Assembly: GCA_033064195.1 (NCBI GenBank)
Contig: JARBJD010000045.1
Coordinates: 248,001 to 312,000 of the forward strand
DNA: 64,000 nt
From: Blattamonas nauphoetae
Lineage: Eukaryota > Preaxostyla > Oxymonadida
Direction: 5' to 3'
Below the pieces are notes generated by a model that saw only the letters and a program-made list of their open reading frames with translations, was not told the origin of the DNA and made no database searches. Shown piece by piece: positions 53,783 to 63,950 of the stretch. Made by a program: the position numbers and the translations under genes. The first letter of the stretch is position 1; each line of letters opens with the position of its first letter.

Positions 53783-55552
53783 CGACTATATCTCATCAAG
53801 CATTCCATCTATATCTCATCAAGTTTTGATCAAGGGTTTACTCTTTCCCTTAATAGTCTTTTTTCACCGACTGAATCTCCTGTTTTTCAGACTCAACACA
53901 TCATTCTTATCTTCATCTCACTGTAATTCTCTCTATTTTCAACATTTTTGGTGGAATAAAACTACTTCTGTTGTTTCAAACAAACTGTGTTGATCGAACC
54001 ATTGATTGTTTCTTTCCTTCTTCGAGAATCAGGAACTGTGGTCTCATCTTCGTTTTCTCGAAGTTTATGGACTAGTTCTATGTGCAACATCTCGATACCG
54101 ATGTGAAATGACGCGTGTTTTTACCGTCTACAATAGACGCTGGCGACTTCATGCTTTCAGAGCCTGACTGTCTTGAAGGAGTGGTTGTCACAAAGCCCAG
54201 CGATCGTCGTCCGAAGACACCCACAAGCAGCACTCTCCAGTTGGACACCGTCGCTAAGAACGTCTTCGCCGACCATCCGAACATGAAGCTGTATCGAGTC
54301 CTGATCGCTCTCCACACAACCTTTAATCTCCCCCCTGGCGAATATACGCTTGTTTGCCAGCTGCTTGGTTCAATTGTGGCTGTCCTTTTCCGCGCTGAGT
54401 CGATGGAACAGTCGCTGCTGCTGCCAGACTCGGAGGAGACGATCTCGATTGGGAAGATCGACAAACTGCATCTGCACACCATGTATGCCGACGAGGCGAT
54501 GATGAAGGAGTTCTTGACAGAGGCGCAAAGGGTCTGGTCTTTCTTCGTATTCATTTTCTGGTTGTCTATCACTCTCTCCAAAGACCGTCCGAAGTGTCTG
54601 TCTGACAGGCGTTCATCAATTCCGCAACACTCTTTGTCAAGCTCTCCCGACACGTGCCATGCACGACCAGATGGCCGACGTTCCACTCACCCCCACTCGT
54701 CCTCGCACTGTCGCCACAAACGTCAGAGGCACTCCACAATGCAACACACGAGCTGGCTCGTCGATGTCGATTCGATCCAAAACAGCGATGAGAAACAAAC
54801 GAGGAACAAGATCGGCGACGACCCTATCTCGCAACTCAAAATGACAGTTGTCTTCACCCATCCTCGTTCTCGCTCCCACCGAAGAAGTTGGATGAGGTTC
54901 CGATGTGGCACTGCACTTCTGTGCTGATCCCCCATCTCTCGTTCTTCACATGCAAGCCACTGCCCGAAGACTGGATTCTGCTGCTTCCGCAGAACAAGGC
55001 GTCGCAGGACAGAGAATTGCGGATATTTTAACGGACGGGACAAGATTGGACGGAGCGATCGGGGATGTACGACGAGGATGACGACACACACACAGATTCA
55101 GCCTACATCGAAGTCGAAACAGAGTGGACAGATGAGTTGCTAGGAGGTTTTTGATCATTTGAAGGAGAAAGACGAGATAGAGAGGAAAGAGATTGGAGAA
55201 GGAGCCTGAAGAGTGTCTTGTTCTATTTGACCAATAATTTTTAACTTTTTTACGAAAATTGTTTCAATCCCGCAAAAACAACCGATAGGAGACCAGCTGT
55301 CACGATGTCTAATGTTCAGAATGAAACAATCAATGGCTCGATCAACACAGTTTGTAAGAAACAACAGAAGGGGCTATATTCCACCAAAAATGTTGAAAAT
55401 AGAGAGAATTACAGTGAGATGAAGAGAAGAATGATGTGTTGAGTCTGAAAAACAGGAGAGTCAGTCGGTGAAAAAAGACTATTAAGGGAAAGAGTAAACC
55501 CTTGATCAAACCTTGATGAGATATAGATGGAATGCTTGATGAGATATAGTCG
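53783..55552 (+). mobile_element. Terminal-inverted-repeat element (230-bp ends) carrying a gene fragment
   Basis: Bases 53783-54012 are the inverse of 55323-55552 at about 95% identity, starting CGACTATATCTCATCAAGC. The element splits array tail sequence that is continuous in other units (compare the inverse of 41750-41900). It encodes no transposase. The interior is a gene fragment rather than element sequence, so it looks like a Pack-type element mobilised in trans. The target duplication is not clear. Confidence 0.75.
54002..55050 (+). pseudogene. Captured gene fragment inside the TIR element (unidentified, possibly helical-repeat protein)
   Basis: An open frame starts at the inner edge of the left inverted repeat and runs SFFENQELWSHLRFLEVYGL, LDTVAKNVFADHPNMKLYRV, LPPGEYTLVCQLLGSIVAVL and MMKEFLTEAQR. 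A 76-bp GT-AG intron (54532-54607) then joins it to AFINSATLFVKLSRHVPCTT and HNATHELARRCRFDPKQR before a TGA near 54790. Beyond that, KKLDEVPMWHCTSVLIPHLS and PLPEDWILLLPQNKASQDRE remain readable. Helix-rich composition hints at a HEAT-like protein. Neither its start nor its end is present. The family is not recognised. Confidence 0.6.
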
Positions 55553-56640
55553 TTCCCGGAAGAGAGAGATGGAGGAAGAAGAATGGAAAGACAAGCGAGG
55601 ATGAGTGGAGTGAGAGGAGGAGAAAGAAGGGGAGGATGAGTGGAGGGAGAAGGGTGTCGGAAGGAAAGGAGATGGGAAGGGGAGCATGTGTTGAACGGAA
55701 CAGTCGAGAGGAAGACGTGGAAGAGCTGCGAAAACAACTCGAACTGGCCGAATGGGGGATAAACTGAACGCATCCTCCTCATTTCGAGCTGAGGGTGAGA
55801 AGGAAGAGGAGAAATTGCGCGACTTTCCTCCACCACGTCTCTCCTCCTTTCTTCACCGCGGTTGACGAAACTCAGAGTCGCTTTTCGTCGCTCTCGCCGA
55901 CGACACCGCAATTGATGGCACGCTGTCCCATCAGCATTCGCCCAAGCCAACCCCGACCGCACTCGAGGGAAGGACGTGATTGCTGTTGGCGGACGTGAGG
56001 AGAACCAGCACAAGCGAACACAACGGCGTGCAGATGGACCGTCCGACAGAACGCCGACACAGCCGCCATCACGACTTACCATCTCGTCTCCTCTGTGACC
56101 ACGAGTCTGGTCGGACACACATGACATCGTCGCCTTCGTTCACTCGATGCGTCGGCACTGTCTGGTTACTGCAAGGACAGCTGATATCACTGGAGTCCCT
56201 GTCGAATGAACAACAGAACATGAACCAACAGCAGGAGCGGAGGATAATCAGGATATCGATGGTGAAGAGAAGGGAGGTGTTGATGAATGAGTTTTGAAGG
56301 GAGTGATAGTGGAGAACAAGGGAGTGGTGTTGTCGGTGAAGGAGAGGCAGGCTCAGTCATGTGGAGGGTTGGAGGAGAGGATGGGATTGGGGGAGGGGTT
56401 GAGAGTGAAGAGTGAAGAGTGGGGAGTTTGGACATTTGGAGATGGTTGTGTCTGAGACTGATGAAATGGAGGACATGGCTCTCAAGAGAGAAGAAGAGAC
56501 GAGAGCGAGAGAGGGAGTGTGGATGGAGGAGATGGTGGGTCTTCGATGGAACGAGGATAATTTAAAGACAGAGTCGGAAAAGCAGAAATTGAGGAAGAGA
56601 TGAATTTGAGTACTGGTTGATCGCAACAAATAGTGGCATC
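55553..56640 (+). pseudogene. Coiled-coil tail remnant upstream of C16
   Basis: The plus strand reads WLLQGQLISLESLSNEQQNM and NQQQERRIIRISMVKRREVL near 56160-56290. Another frame then gives LEMVVSETDEMEDMALKREE and RWNEDNLKTESEKQKLRKR at 56430-56600. This is the plus-strand equivalent of 31530-32460 and 12790-13520. Frame change and stops make it non-functional. Confidence 0.5.
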
Positions 56641-56760
56641 TCCCTCAACGTTGGTTGACTTTTGTTCTTTCTTTTGGACATTAATTTCATCTCATTATCT
56701 TTGTTTCACTGAATCAATCTTCTGACCCATAACGAGTGTTTATCCACAACTTCCTCCTGA

Positions 56761-57835
56761 ATGACAGAAACTGACCCGAAAACAGACACCTTCTCGAATA
56801 CAGAACGCTCTGACTTGTCCTCCCGTCCATTTAACTTTTCGACGGATTGCTCACCGTTTCTGAATTTGGCAGTTCAATCCACATGAATCTGTACATGAAA
56901 AAGCCATTGTCTTTCGATCTCTCGTTGCCACATTGAAGTTCCATCCTGCACTTGATGCCTCGTTGGAAGCGAAAGCAGTGAAACTTCTGGAGTCTGTTCG
57001 TCCACGAACTCGATCGGCAACAGAAAATTATCTCAGCAACCTTGCATCGCACTCTGATGATTCATTGACAAACTTCGTACAGTGCGTTGTAGTGCTCACT
57101 TCCTCACCCAGTCAGGTCATCACCACTGCTGCAATGAAGATGCTCGAAACTCTAATCTGGACCAGTTCTGCCGAAGTCCGACTTGCCCTTGTCAATGCTT
57201 ATCTGATCCCTCAACTCATCAACACTCTCAATCCACTGTCACTTTCATTCACAAAATCAGTTGATATCCACAATTATCTTCTGTCATGCAGCAACTGGAC
57301 AGTCTGGCTCACAACTCCGAGTGGTCTCGAAGATCTTGGAACTGAAGATGGCGAAGAACAGCAAGCTGTTCACGAGACGATCTTGAAGCAAATTGTCGCA
57401 CCTTCTGAAGAGTATATTCGCCATTTATGCGTGAATCGCTTCTTGATCGTTGATAGAGACATATCTTATTATTTTCTGGAACTCGTTGTCAAAATCCTCC
57501 GAATATGTCCATATTATCAACAGACAAGGGATTTCATCATCGATATGCCTGTTTTTCTCACGATCACAAGCAGTCTCACATTCTTCGAAAATGAACGCTC
57601 AATTCGGAGTTTTCTGTGGGACATGAACTATACCCAGCGGGAATGGAACAAACAAAGCTTAGAAGTGCGACAGATGGGGAAGACAGTCCTTCGAATGTTG
57701 AGAATGGAGGGCATCGAAGATGTGATTGAGGAAAAGCTGCGAAACGACCTGAAGGGAGACATCGGAGGTGATATTGTTGACAAATCGATCGAATTGAACA
57801 ACTTGCAGGGCATGAACCTTCCAGGAGGTTGGTAG
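56761..57835 (+). pseudogene. Copy C16 of the 357-residue family with a frameshift
   Basis: The start MTETDPKTDTFSNTERSDLS and FSTDCSPFLNL lie in one frame. From about 56880 the family continues in another frame (HEKAIVFRSLVATLKFHPAL) to the stop at 57835. All later motifs are intact: LALVNAYLIPQLINTLN, PSEEYIRHLCVNRFLIVDRD and MLRMEGIEDVIEEKLRND. One lesion of net frame change near 56870 separates them. Confidence 0.8.
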
Positions 57836-57941
57836 AAACAGACCGGAACCAGTGATCGTTTCGAACGGTTTCTGGGTTCTTTTGGACACCAAACACCGTT
57901 TATGCGTAAACTTGCCTATGAAGGAAATGGCACTCCTCTGC

Positions 57942-59427
57942 CGATGTCACCCTCTCCCGATGTCTCTCTCTGCCGATGTCATCCTCTGCTGATGTCATCC
58001 TCTGCCGATGTCACCCTCTGCCGATGTCATCCTCTGCCGATGTCACCCTCTCCCGATGTCTCTCTCTGCCGATGTCATCCTCTGCCGATGTCATCCTCTG
58101 CCGATGTCATCCTCTGCCGATGTCATCCTCTGCCGATGTCATCCTCTGCCGATGTCATCCTCTGCTGATGTCATCCTCTGCCGATGTCATCATCTGCCGA
58201 TGTCATCCTCTGCCGATGTCATCCTCTGCCGATGTCATCCTCTGCTGATGTCATCCTTTGCCGATGTCATCATCTGCTGATGTCATCCTCTGCCGATGTC
58301 ATCCTCTGCTGAACTCGTCCTCTGCCGATGTCATCCTCTGCTGAACTCGTCCTCTGCCGATATCATCATCTGCCGATATCATCATCTGCCGATGTCATCC
58401 TTTGCCGATGTCATCATCTGCCGATGTCATCCTCTGCTGATGTCATCCTCTGCTGAACTCGTCCTCTGCCGATATCATCATCTGCCGATGTCATCCTCTG
58501 CCGATGTCACCCTCTGCCGATGTCATCCTCTGCCGATGTCATCCTCTGCCGATGTCATCCTCTGCCGATGTCATCCTCTGCTGATGTCATCCTCTGCTGA
58601 ACTCGTCCTCTGCCGATATCATCATCTGCCGATGTCATCCTTTGCCGATATCATCATCTGCCGATGTCATCCTCTGCTGATGTCATCCTCTGCTGAACTC
58701 GTCCTCTGCCGATATCATCATCTGCCGATGTCATCCTCTGCCGATGTCACCCTCTGCCGATGTCATCCTCTGCCGATGTCATCCTCTGCCGATGTCATCC
58801 TCTGCTGAACTCGTCCTCTGCCGATATCATCATCTGCCGATGTCATCCTCTGCTGATGTCATCCTCTGCTGAACTCGTCCTCTGCCGATATCATCATCTG
58901 CCGATATCATCATCTGCCGATGTCATCCTTTGCCGATGTCATCATCTGCCGATGTCATCCTCTGCTGATGTCATCCTCTGCTGAACTCGTCCTCTGCCGA
59001 TGTCATCCTCTGCCGATGTCATCCTCTGCCGATGTCATCCTCTGCCGATGTCATCCTCTGCCGATGTCATCCTCTGCCGATGTCATCCTCTGCCGATGTC
59101 ATCCTCTGCTGATGTCATCCTCTGCTGAACTCGTCCTCTGCCGATGTCATCCTTTGCCGATATCATCATCTGCCGATGTCATCCTCTGCTGATGTCATCC
59201 TCTGCTGAACTCGTCCTCTGCCGATATCATCATCTGCCGATGTCATCCTCTGCCGATGTCACCCTCTGCCGATGTCATCCTCTGCCGATGTCACCCTCTG
59301 CCGATGTCACCCTCTGCCGATGTCACCCTCTTCCGATGTCACTCTCTGCCGATGTCATCCTCTGCCGATGTCACCCTCTGCCGATGTCACTCTCTGCCGA
59401 TGTCTCCCTCTGCCGATATCATCCTCG
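57942..59427 (+). repeat. 16-bp minisatellite with higher-order structure, about 93 units
   Basis: The basic unit is CCGATGTCATCCTCTG. Variants are CTGATGTCATCCTCTG, CTGAACTCGTCCTCTG, CCGATATCATCATCTG, and CACC-containing forms at the ends. Variants recur in ordered blocks (GATGTC, then GAACTCG, then GATATCATCATC), showing multi-unit amplification. Three units make a 48-bp frame encoding SSADVILCRCHPLPM. It begins in the 3' tail of C16, about 40 bp beyond the readable tail. Confidence 0.95.
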
Positions 59428-59429
59428 TC

Positions 59430-60660
59430 CATCGTCAACTCTCACTTCGAATAGTTGTTCTCTCTCCTGCTTTTTGCACCGACTCATCTGTCCGTCACTG
59501 TGTAGACTGAGATTCTCCAAAAGCAATTGTACACACCTAGCCATCTCCCACACATCTTCATCTTTTCACCCGATTTCAACATCGTTCTCTCCCATCACTC
59601 TGAGCATGCAGATGGCCAATTCATACAGATATATCTTCTTCGATTCCGACTCATCAGAATCAGTCCTTTCCACACCCATCAACACTCGCTGTTGTTTGTG
59701 CGATGTCCGTCTTCCTCCCTTTCTGGAACTTGATCAAACAGAGATCCCGATTTATTGAATCCTCTTCTTCCCCTGACCGCAATCACGTTGATGCAAGAAC
59801 AGAAGGTGAACAATGGCGAAACCAACGATTCAGTAAAGATCCTTCGTCGAAATGAAAGAATGGTCGAGTCAGAGAACACTCGATTATGCTGACCTGCTTG
59901 CTTGGAATGAAACCTCGACAGATGAGATGGATGACTCCGATCGACAGCCGTCACAGAACATTGAACACCCGCTTCTGATCGCTGTTCATGTCTCGTCTGT
60001 GTCGCCATGTCTTCATTTCACACCGTCATTGACAGATTCTCTCACCACACTTCGACCAACCCAAGCACCCACACATCCACTCTCGATTTCTCTCGGTGAC
60101 AGCTGCCGAAATGCCCGTCCTCCAAACAGAACCAATGGGAAGTGATGAACTTTCAGCCGAAGCAGCATTGTTCAGGCATGCCACGTGCAGTTGTTGGGAA
60201 CGTCAACTGGATGGATCAACTGGTCCTCGCCGGTTTTCAAAAATTGCCGCTTTTCGTGTTCAGCCCCCACTCTTCCCGCCACACACTCCATCTGAGAGGG
60301 ACGAAGGGACACACAAGCGATGCCCGAATGGCCATACCTCACTTTTCGATCCAACCTTCGAAGCCGATTATCTCAGCCATCGCTCAATCGTCGTCGAATC
60401 TTGGCGAGCTGACGTGACACGACTTTTGGGACCGTCCTTCCAACACATCTCGCTGAGTCTGCTCTGGTCGCTCTTCAGCGACGATGGCAAGTGATTGCGA
60501 CACACAGCTCGCATGCATGAATTGGAACGGATCGTGGTGATGGTTCGACCTGTGATCTGCCAGAGACGGGCGAAACAGAGCAGGTACGAGATGAAGAAAA
60601 CAATGAAGAACTGCTACACATGACGTCTGAACCTCTTCATCTGCATTCATGATTCTCAAT
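59430..60660 (+). pseudogene. Plus-strand decayed divergent family relative and flanking unidentified relics
   Basis: The frame at 59500-59758 encodes CCLCDVRLPPFLELDQTEIP, matching the minus-strand remnant at 19490. The part 59850-60660 has several short frames, such as PRAVVGNVNWMDQLVLAGF at 60180 and LLIAVHVSSVSPCLHFTPS at 59970. These look like broken coding DNA of unknown origin. Confidence 0.4.
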
Positions 60661-60812
60661 CCATCAACACTCTGTGCTTCGACGAGTTGATCTTGTCTTT
60701 CTTTTGGTCTCGTTCACAAAGATCATTTTCTTTCATGAATTCATTGATAGTCGCGATTGTTTCGAACGCTTTTCTGACCCATAAGCTGTGATTCATCACT
60801 GACGCTGAACAA

Positions 60813-61889
60813 ATGAACGCAATCACGAAGAAAACTGAAACCATTTCAAGTTCAGATCGCTCTGAATCGTCGTCCAATGATTTGACATTATCACTGGATT
60901 GCACACCGTTCCTGAATTTGGATGAAGAAGAAGGACTTGACTCTGTGGAAGAATGGGCAATTGTCTTTCGATCTCTTGTTGCCACTTTGAAGATCCAGCC
61001 TGTGCTTGACGACTCCTTGGAGGCTAAGGCAGTTGATATTCTAAAATTTGTAAGTCCAGAGACTGAAGAAGAAGCAGAAGAATATCTCGACGGCCTTGGA
61101 GAAACTTCTGAAGAATATTCGACAAACTTCGTACAGTGCATTGTGGTGCTCGTTTCCTCACCAAGTCAGATCATTACAGAAGCATCAATGAGGATGATTG
61201 ATAATCTGATCGAGTTTTGTTCAGCAGAAGTTCGACTTGCCCTCGTCCAAGCTGAGCTGCTTCCTCAACTCATCACCACTCTGAATCCACAGTCTCATCC
61301 TTTGCAGAAACCGTTGATATCCTCACTCATTTTTCTGTCATGCGTCGCCGCATCGTTGAGGCTTTCATCTCCGGATTGCCTAGAAGAACTCGAAATTGAA
61401 GATGTTGATGAACAACAAGCTGTTCACAAGACAGTTTTGACGAAAGTTCTGGCCCCTTCGGAGCAGTATATCTGCCGTTTGTGCATGAACCGACATTCGG
61501 TCATCGATGGAGACCTCTCTGATGACTTTATGGAACTCCTCGCCCTTCTCCTCCGAATATGTCCATATTATCAACCTACAATGGAATTTGTTCTTCATAT
61601 GCCAGTCTTTTTCACGATCCCAAGTTGTCTTACATTCTTCGAAGATGAAAAGACAATCTGGCGTTTTCTGTATCAAATGACCATAAATCAGCAGAAATGG
61701 AACGAACAAAGCGGAGAAGTGCAACAGATGGAGAAGGAAGTGCATCGAATGTTGAGAATGGAGGGCATCGAAGATGTGATTGAAGAAAAGCTGCGGAACG
61801 ATAAAAACGGATTCTATGGGAGAGAGCTTGTTGCCAACTCGATCATATGGAACAACAGGCAGGGCATGAACCTTTCATATCGTTTGTAG
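60813..61889 (+). CDS. Copy C17 of the 357-residue family
   Basis: A complete 358-residue protein (MNAITKKTETISSSDRSESS) with a divergent N-terminus (SLDCTPFLNLDEEEGLDSVE). VFRSLVATLKIQPVLDDSLE, LALVQAELLPQLITTLNPQS, PSEQYICRLCMNRHSVIDGD and MLRMEGIEDVIEEKLRND are intact. The upstream motif is altered to CCCATAAGCTG, the only copy lacking CGAG. Confidence 0.85.
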   Translation: MNAITKKTETISSSDRSESSSNDLTLSLDCTPFLNLDEEEGLDSVEEWAIVFRSLVATLKIQPVLDDSLEAKAVDILKFVSPETEEEAEEYLDGLGETSEEYSTNFVQCIVVLVSSPSQIITEASMRMIDNLIEFCSAEVRLALVQAELLPQLITTLNPQSHPLQKPLISSLIFLSCVAASLRLSSPDCLEELEIEDVDEQQAVHKTVLTKVLAPSEQYICRLCMNRHSVIDGDLSDDFMELLALLLRICPYYQPTMEFVLHMPVFFTIPSCLTFFEDEKTIWRFLYQMTINQQKWNEQSGEVQQMEKEVHRMLRMEGIEDVIEEKLRNDKNGFYGRELVANSIIWNNRQGMNLSYRL

Positions 61890-62301
61890 AAATAGACAAG
61901 AACCAGCGAACATTTCAAACTGTTTCTGACTCCTTTTGGACCACACACACTGTTTGTGTGATCTTTGTTGGCTCTGTCATCACTTCATAGTTTCGTTTGC
62001 CTGAACGATTGGGATTCTCTCTCGCCAGTCTCGCTCGATAGTCGCCACACTTTACTTCGCCATCGCTGCTCACGCACTGCTCCTTTATGAAAGACAATGC
62101 GTCGATCACTGGATGGATGGTGACGATTGGTGGGGGACAGGACATTTCTGTTATTTGTCGAAATGATCCCAACCTTCTTTTTGGTCGTTAACAGTCTTTC
62201 TCTTCATTCATGGATGATCTCAATCTTCTTTGGCTGATTTTTTTGTTCATTTGCGATGGGTTGTTCATCTCACTCTCTTTATTGCACAAGATTGTTTTCT
62301 G
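61890..62301 (+). repeat. 3' tail of C17 and 5' flank of C18
   Basis: It contains AGAAATAGACAAGAACCAGC and CTGTTTCTGACTCC, then the TTGGGATTCTCTCTCGCCAG tail, followed by TCTCAATCTTCTTTGGCTG flank. Spacing matches the C14-C15 interval. Confidence 0.5.
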
Positions 62302-62337
62302 GTCCATAACGAGCGATTGCACTCCGAATCCGGCAAA

Positions 62338-63411
62338 ATGACAGGAATTGACGTGAAGATTAACACCTACACTGATTCTCCTTACTGTGGTATCTCTTCA
62401 CACTGCTTTTCATGTTCTCTAGATTGTGATGCTTTCCTGAATTGGAGCGAAGAAAAGTTTAGCTCTGAACACGAATGTGCAGTTGTCTTTCGGTCTCTTG
62501 TTGCGACAGTGAAGTTCCAGCCTGAATTAAATGTCTCTCTTGAAGAGAAAGCCGTGAAATTTCTTGAATCTATGATACCAATGATTCGACAAGGAACCGA
62601 TCCTTTTCTCCGAAGCCTTGGGCGGACAGCCGATGAGTCTTCGACCAACTTCGTGGAATCCGTTGTAGTGCTCCTTTCCTCAGCCAATCAGGCAATCACC
62701 ACAGCAGCAATGAAGATGCTCGGAACTCTGATCAGGACATGTTCAGCTGAAGTCCTTCTTGCCCTCGTTCAAGCGGATCTGATATCTCGACTCATCAATA
62801 CTCTCAATCCACAGTCTCTTGCTTTTGCGGAGGCAGTCGATATTCACATCTCACTCATGAGGATCATCACCGAATCTGTCTGGCTCGCAATTCCGTATGG
62901 TCTTGCACAACTCGGAATTGAAGATGAGAATGAACAACAAGCAGTTTACGAGACGGTTTTTCTGCAAGTAATCACCCCTTCGGAGACATATCTTTGCCAT
63001 TTGTGCGTCAACCGGTATTCGATCGTCAATGGCGAACTATTCGTGAATTTTCTGATACTCCTCACCAGACTCCTCCAGATATGTCCACACAATCAACCAG
63101 CAATGAATTTTATTCTTCACGGGCCAGTCTTCCTCACGATCCCAAGTAGTCTGACATTCTTCGAAGATGATCGCTCAATCTCGGATTTTCTGTATCAAAT
63201 GATCCGTATCCAGCAAGAATGGAGCAAAATAAGGGAAGAATCTCGACAGATGTGGAAGGCAGTGGATCGAATGTTGAGAATGGAGGGCATCGAAGATGTG
63301 ATTGAAGAAAAGCTGCAAACCGACAAAAATGAATACTTTGGACGACGGATTGTTTCCGACTCGATAGAATGGAACAATTTGCAGGGCATGAACCTTCCAA
63401 AACATCGATAG
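62338..63411 (+). CDS. Copy C18 of the 357-residue family
   Basis: The ATG at 62338 gives the family-standard 357 residues (MTGIDVKINTYTDSPYCGIS). The frame is open 36 codons further upstream across the conserved motif, but the downstream ATG matches all relatives. The N-terminal block is of the SCSLDCDAFLNWSEEKF type. The protein is intact through LALVQADLISRLINTLNPQS, PSETYLCHLCVNRYSIVNGE and MLRMEGIEDVIEEKLQTD. Confidence 0.85.
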   Translation: MTGIDVKINTYTDSPYCGISSHCFSCSLDCDAFLNWSEEKFSSEHECAVVFRSLVATVKFQPELNVSLEEKAVKFLESMIPMIRQGTDPFLRSLGRTADESSTNFVESVVVLLSSANQAITTAAMKMLGTLIRTCSAEVLLALVQADLISRLINTLNPQSLAFAEAVDIHISLMRIITESVWLAIPYGLAQLGIEDENEQQAVYETVFLQVITPSETYLCHLCVNRYSIVNGELFVNFLILLTRLLQICPHNQPAMNFILHGPVFLTIPSSLTFFEDDRSISDFLYQMIRIQQEWSKIREESRQMWKAVDRMLRMEGIEDVIEEKLQTDKNEYFGRRIVSDSIEWNNLQGMNLPKHR

Positions 63412-63539
63412 AAACAGACGAGAACCAGCGAACCCTTCGATCTGTTTCTGGCTTCTTTTGGACAACAAACACTGTTTGTGTATAATCTCTGTCGACTCTG
63501 ACATCCCCTCCCTCACCCAGATCGGTCTGAAGACTATGA

Positions 63540-63950
63540 TGTCTCGCAAAGCGGACGTCAGCGACAGCACAGACATCGCTGACAGAGACGGATTACGAAG
63601 AGAACAAACGAGAAGCGAACGAAGACGGTTCGGAAACACTCGAACTTGGACTTGTGGAGGACGAGAAGCTGGTGCGTGCGGACCAGTCGAACCAGCCGTC
63701 GGTCGAGCAGCAGTCAGACATCTCAACGAACATGGTGTCACAGACGGGACACGAATCGGCGAACAGGGAATCGCCGACTCCTTCCGTGGCTGAGTCTTGG
63801 TCGGTTCCGCTGTCGCCTCATCTTCCACACAAAACATCGCAAATTGGAGAGAGCTATGCGTTGCCTCTGAACGAGATGGAGTCGACTCGGCGTGCGGAGG
63901 AAGAGAGGATGAAGAAGGATCGGGAGGAGGTGCAGGTCAGATCGAGCTAA
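63540..63950 (+). CDS. Possible 3' exon of an unidentified acidic, disordered protein
   Basis: An open frame reads SLTETDYEENKREANEDGSE, LVEDEKLVRADQSNQPSVEQ and MESTRRAEEERMKKDREEVQ, then a stop at 63948. No start codon lies at its 5' end, where it follows array tail sequence. It is either an exon whose upstream part is missing, or a truncated gene. Composition suggests a charged linker plus a coiled coil. Confidence 0.35.
   Translation, partial: CLAKRTSATAQTSLTETDYEENKREANEDGSETLELGLVEDEKLVRADQSNQPSVEQQSDISTNMVSQTGHESANRESPTPSVAESWSVPLSPHLPHKTSQIGESYALPLNEMESTRRAEEERMKKDREEVQVRSS

Noticed and set aside
57942-59427. Possible CRISPR array
   Set aside because: The repeats are directly adjacent without unique spacers, and the genome is eukaryotic.
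57902-59758. Several Cys/Ser-rich frames (SSADVILCRCHP repeats)
   Set aside because: They are translations of the 16-bp minisatellite in all three frames, not a Cys-rich protein.
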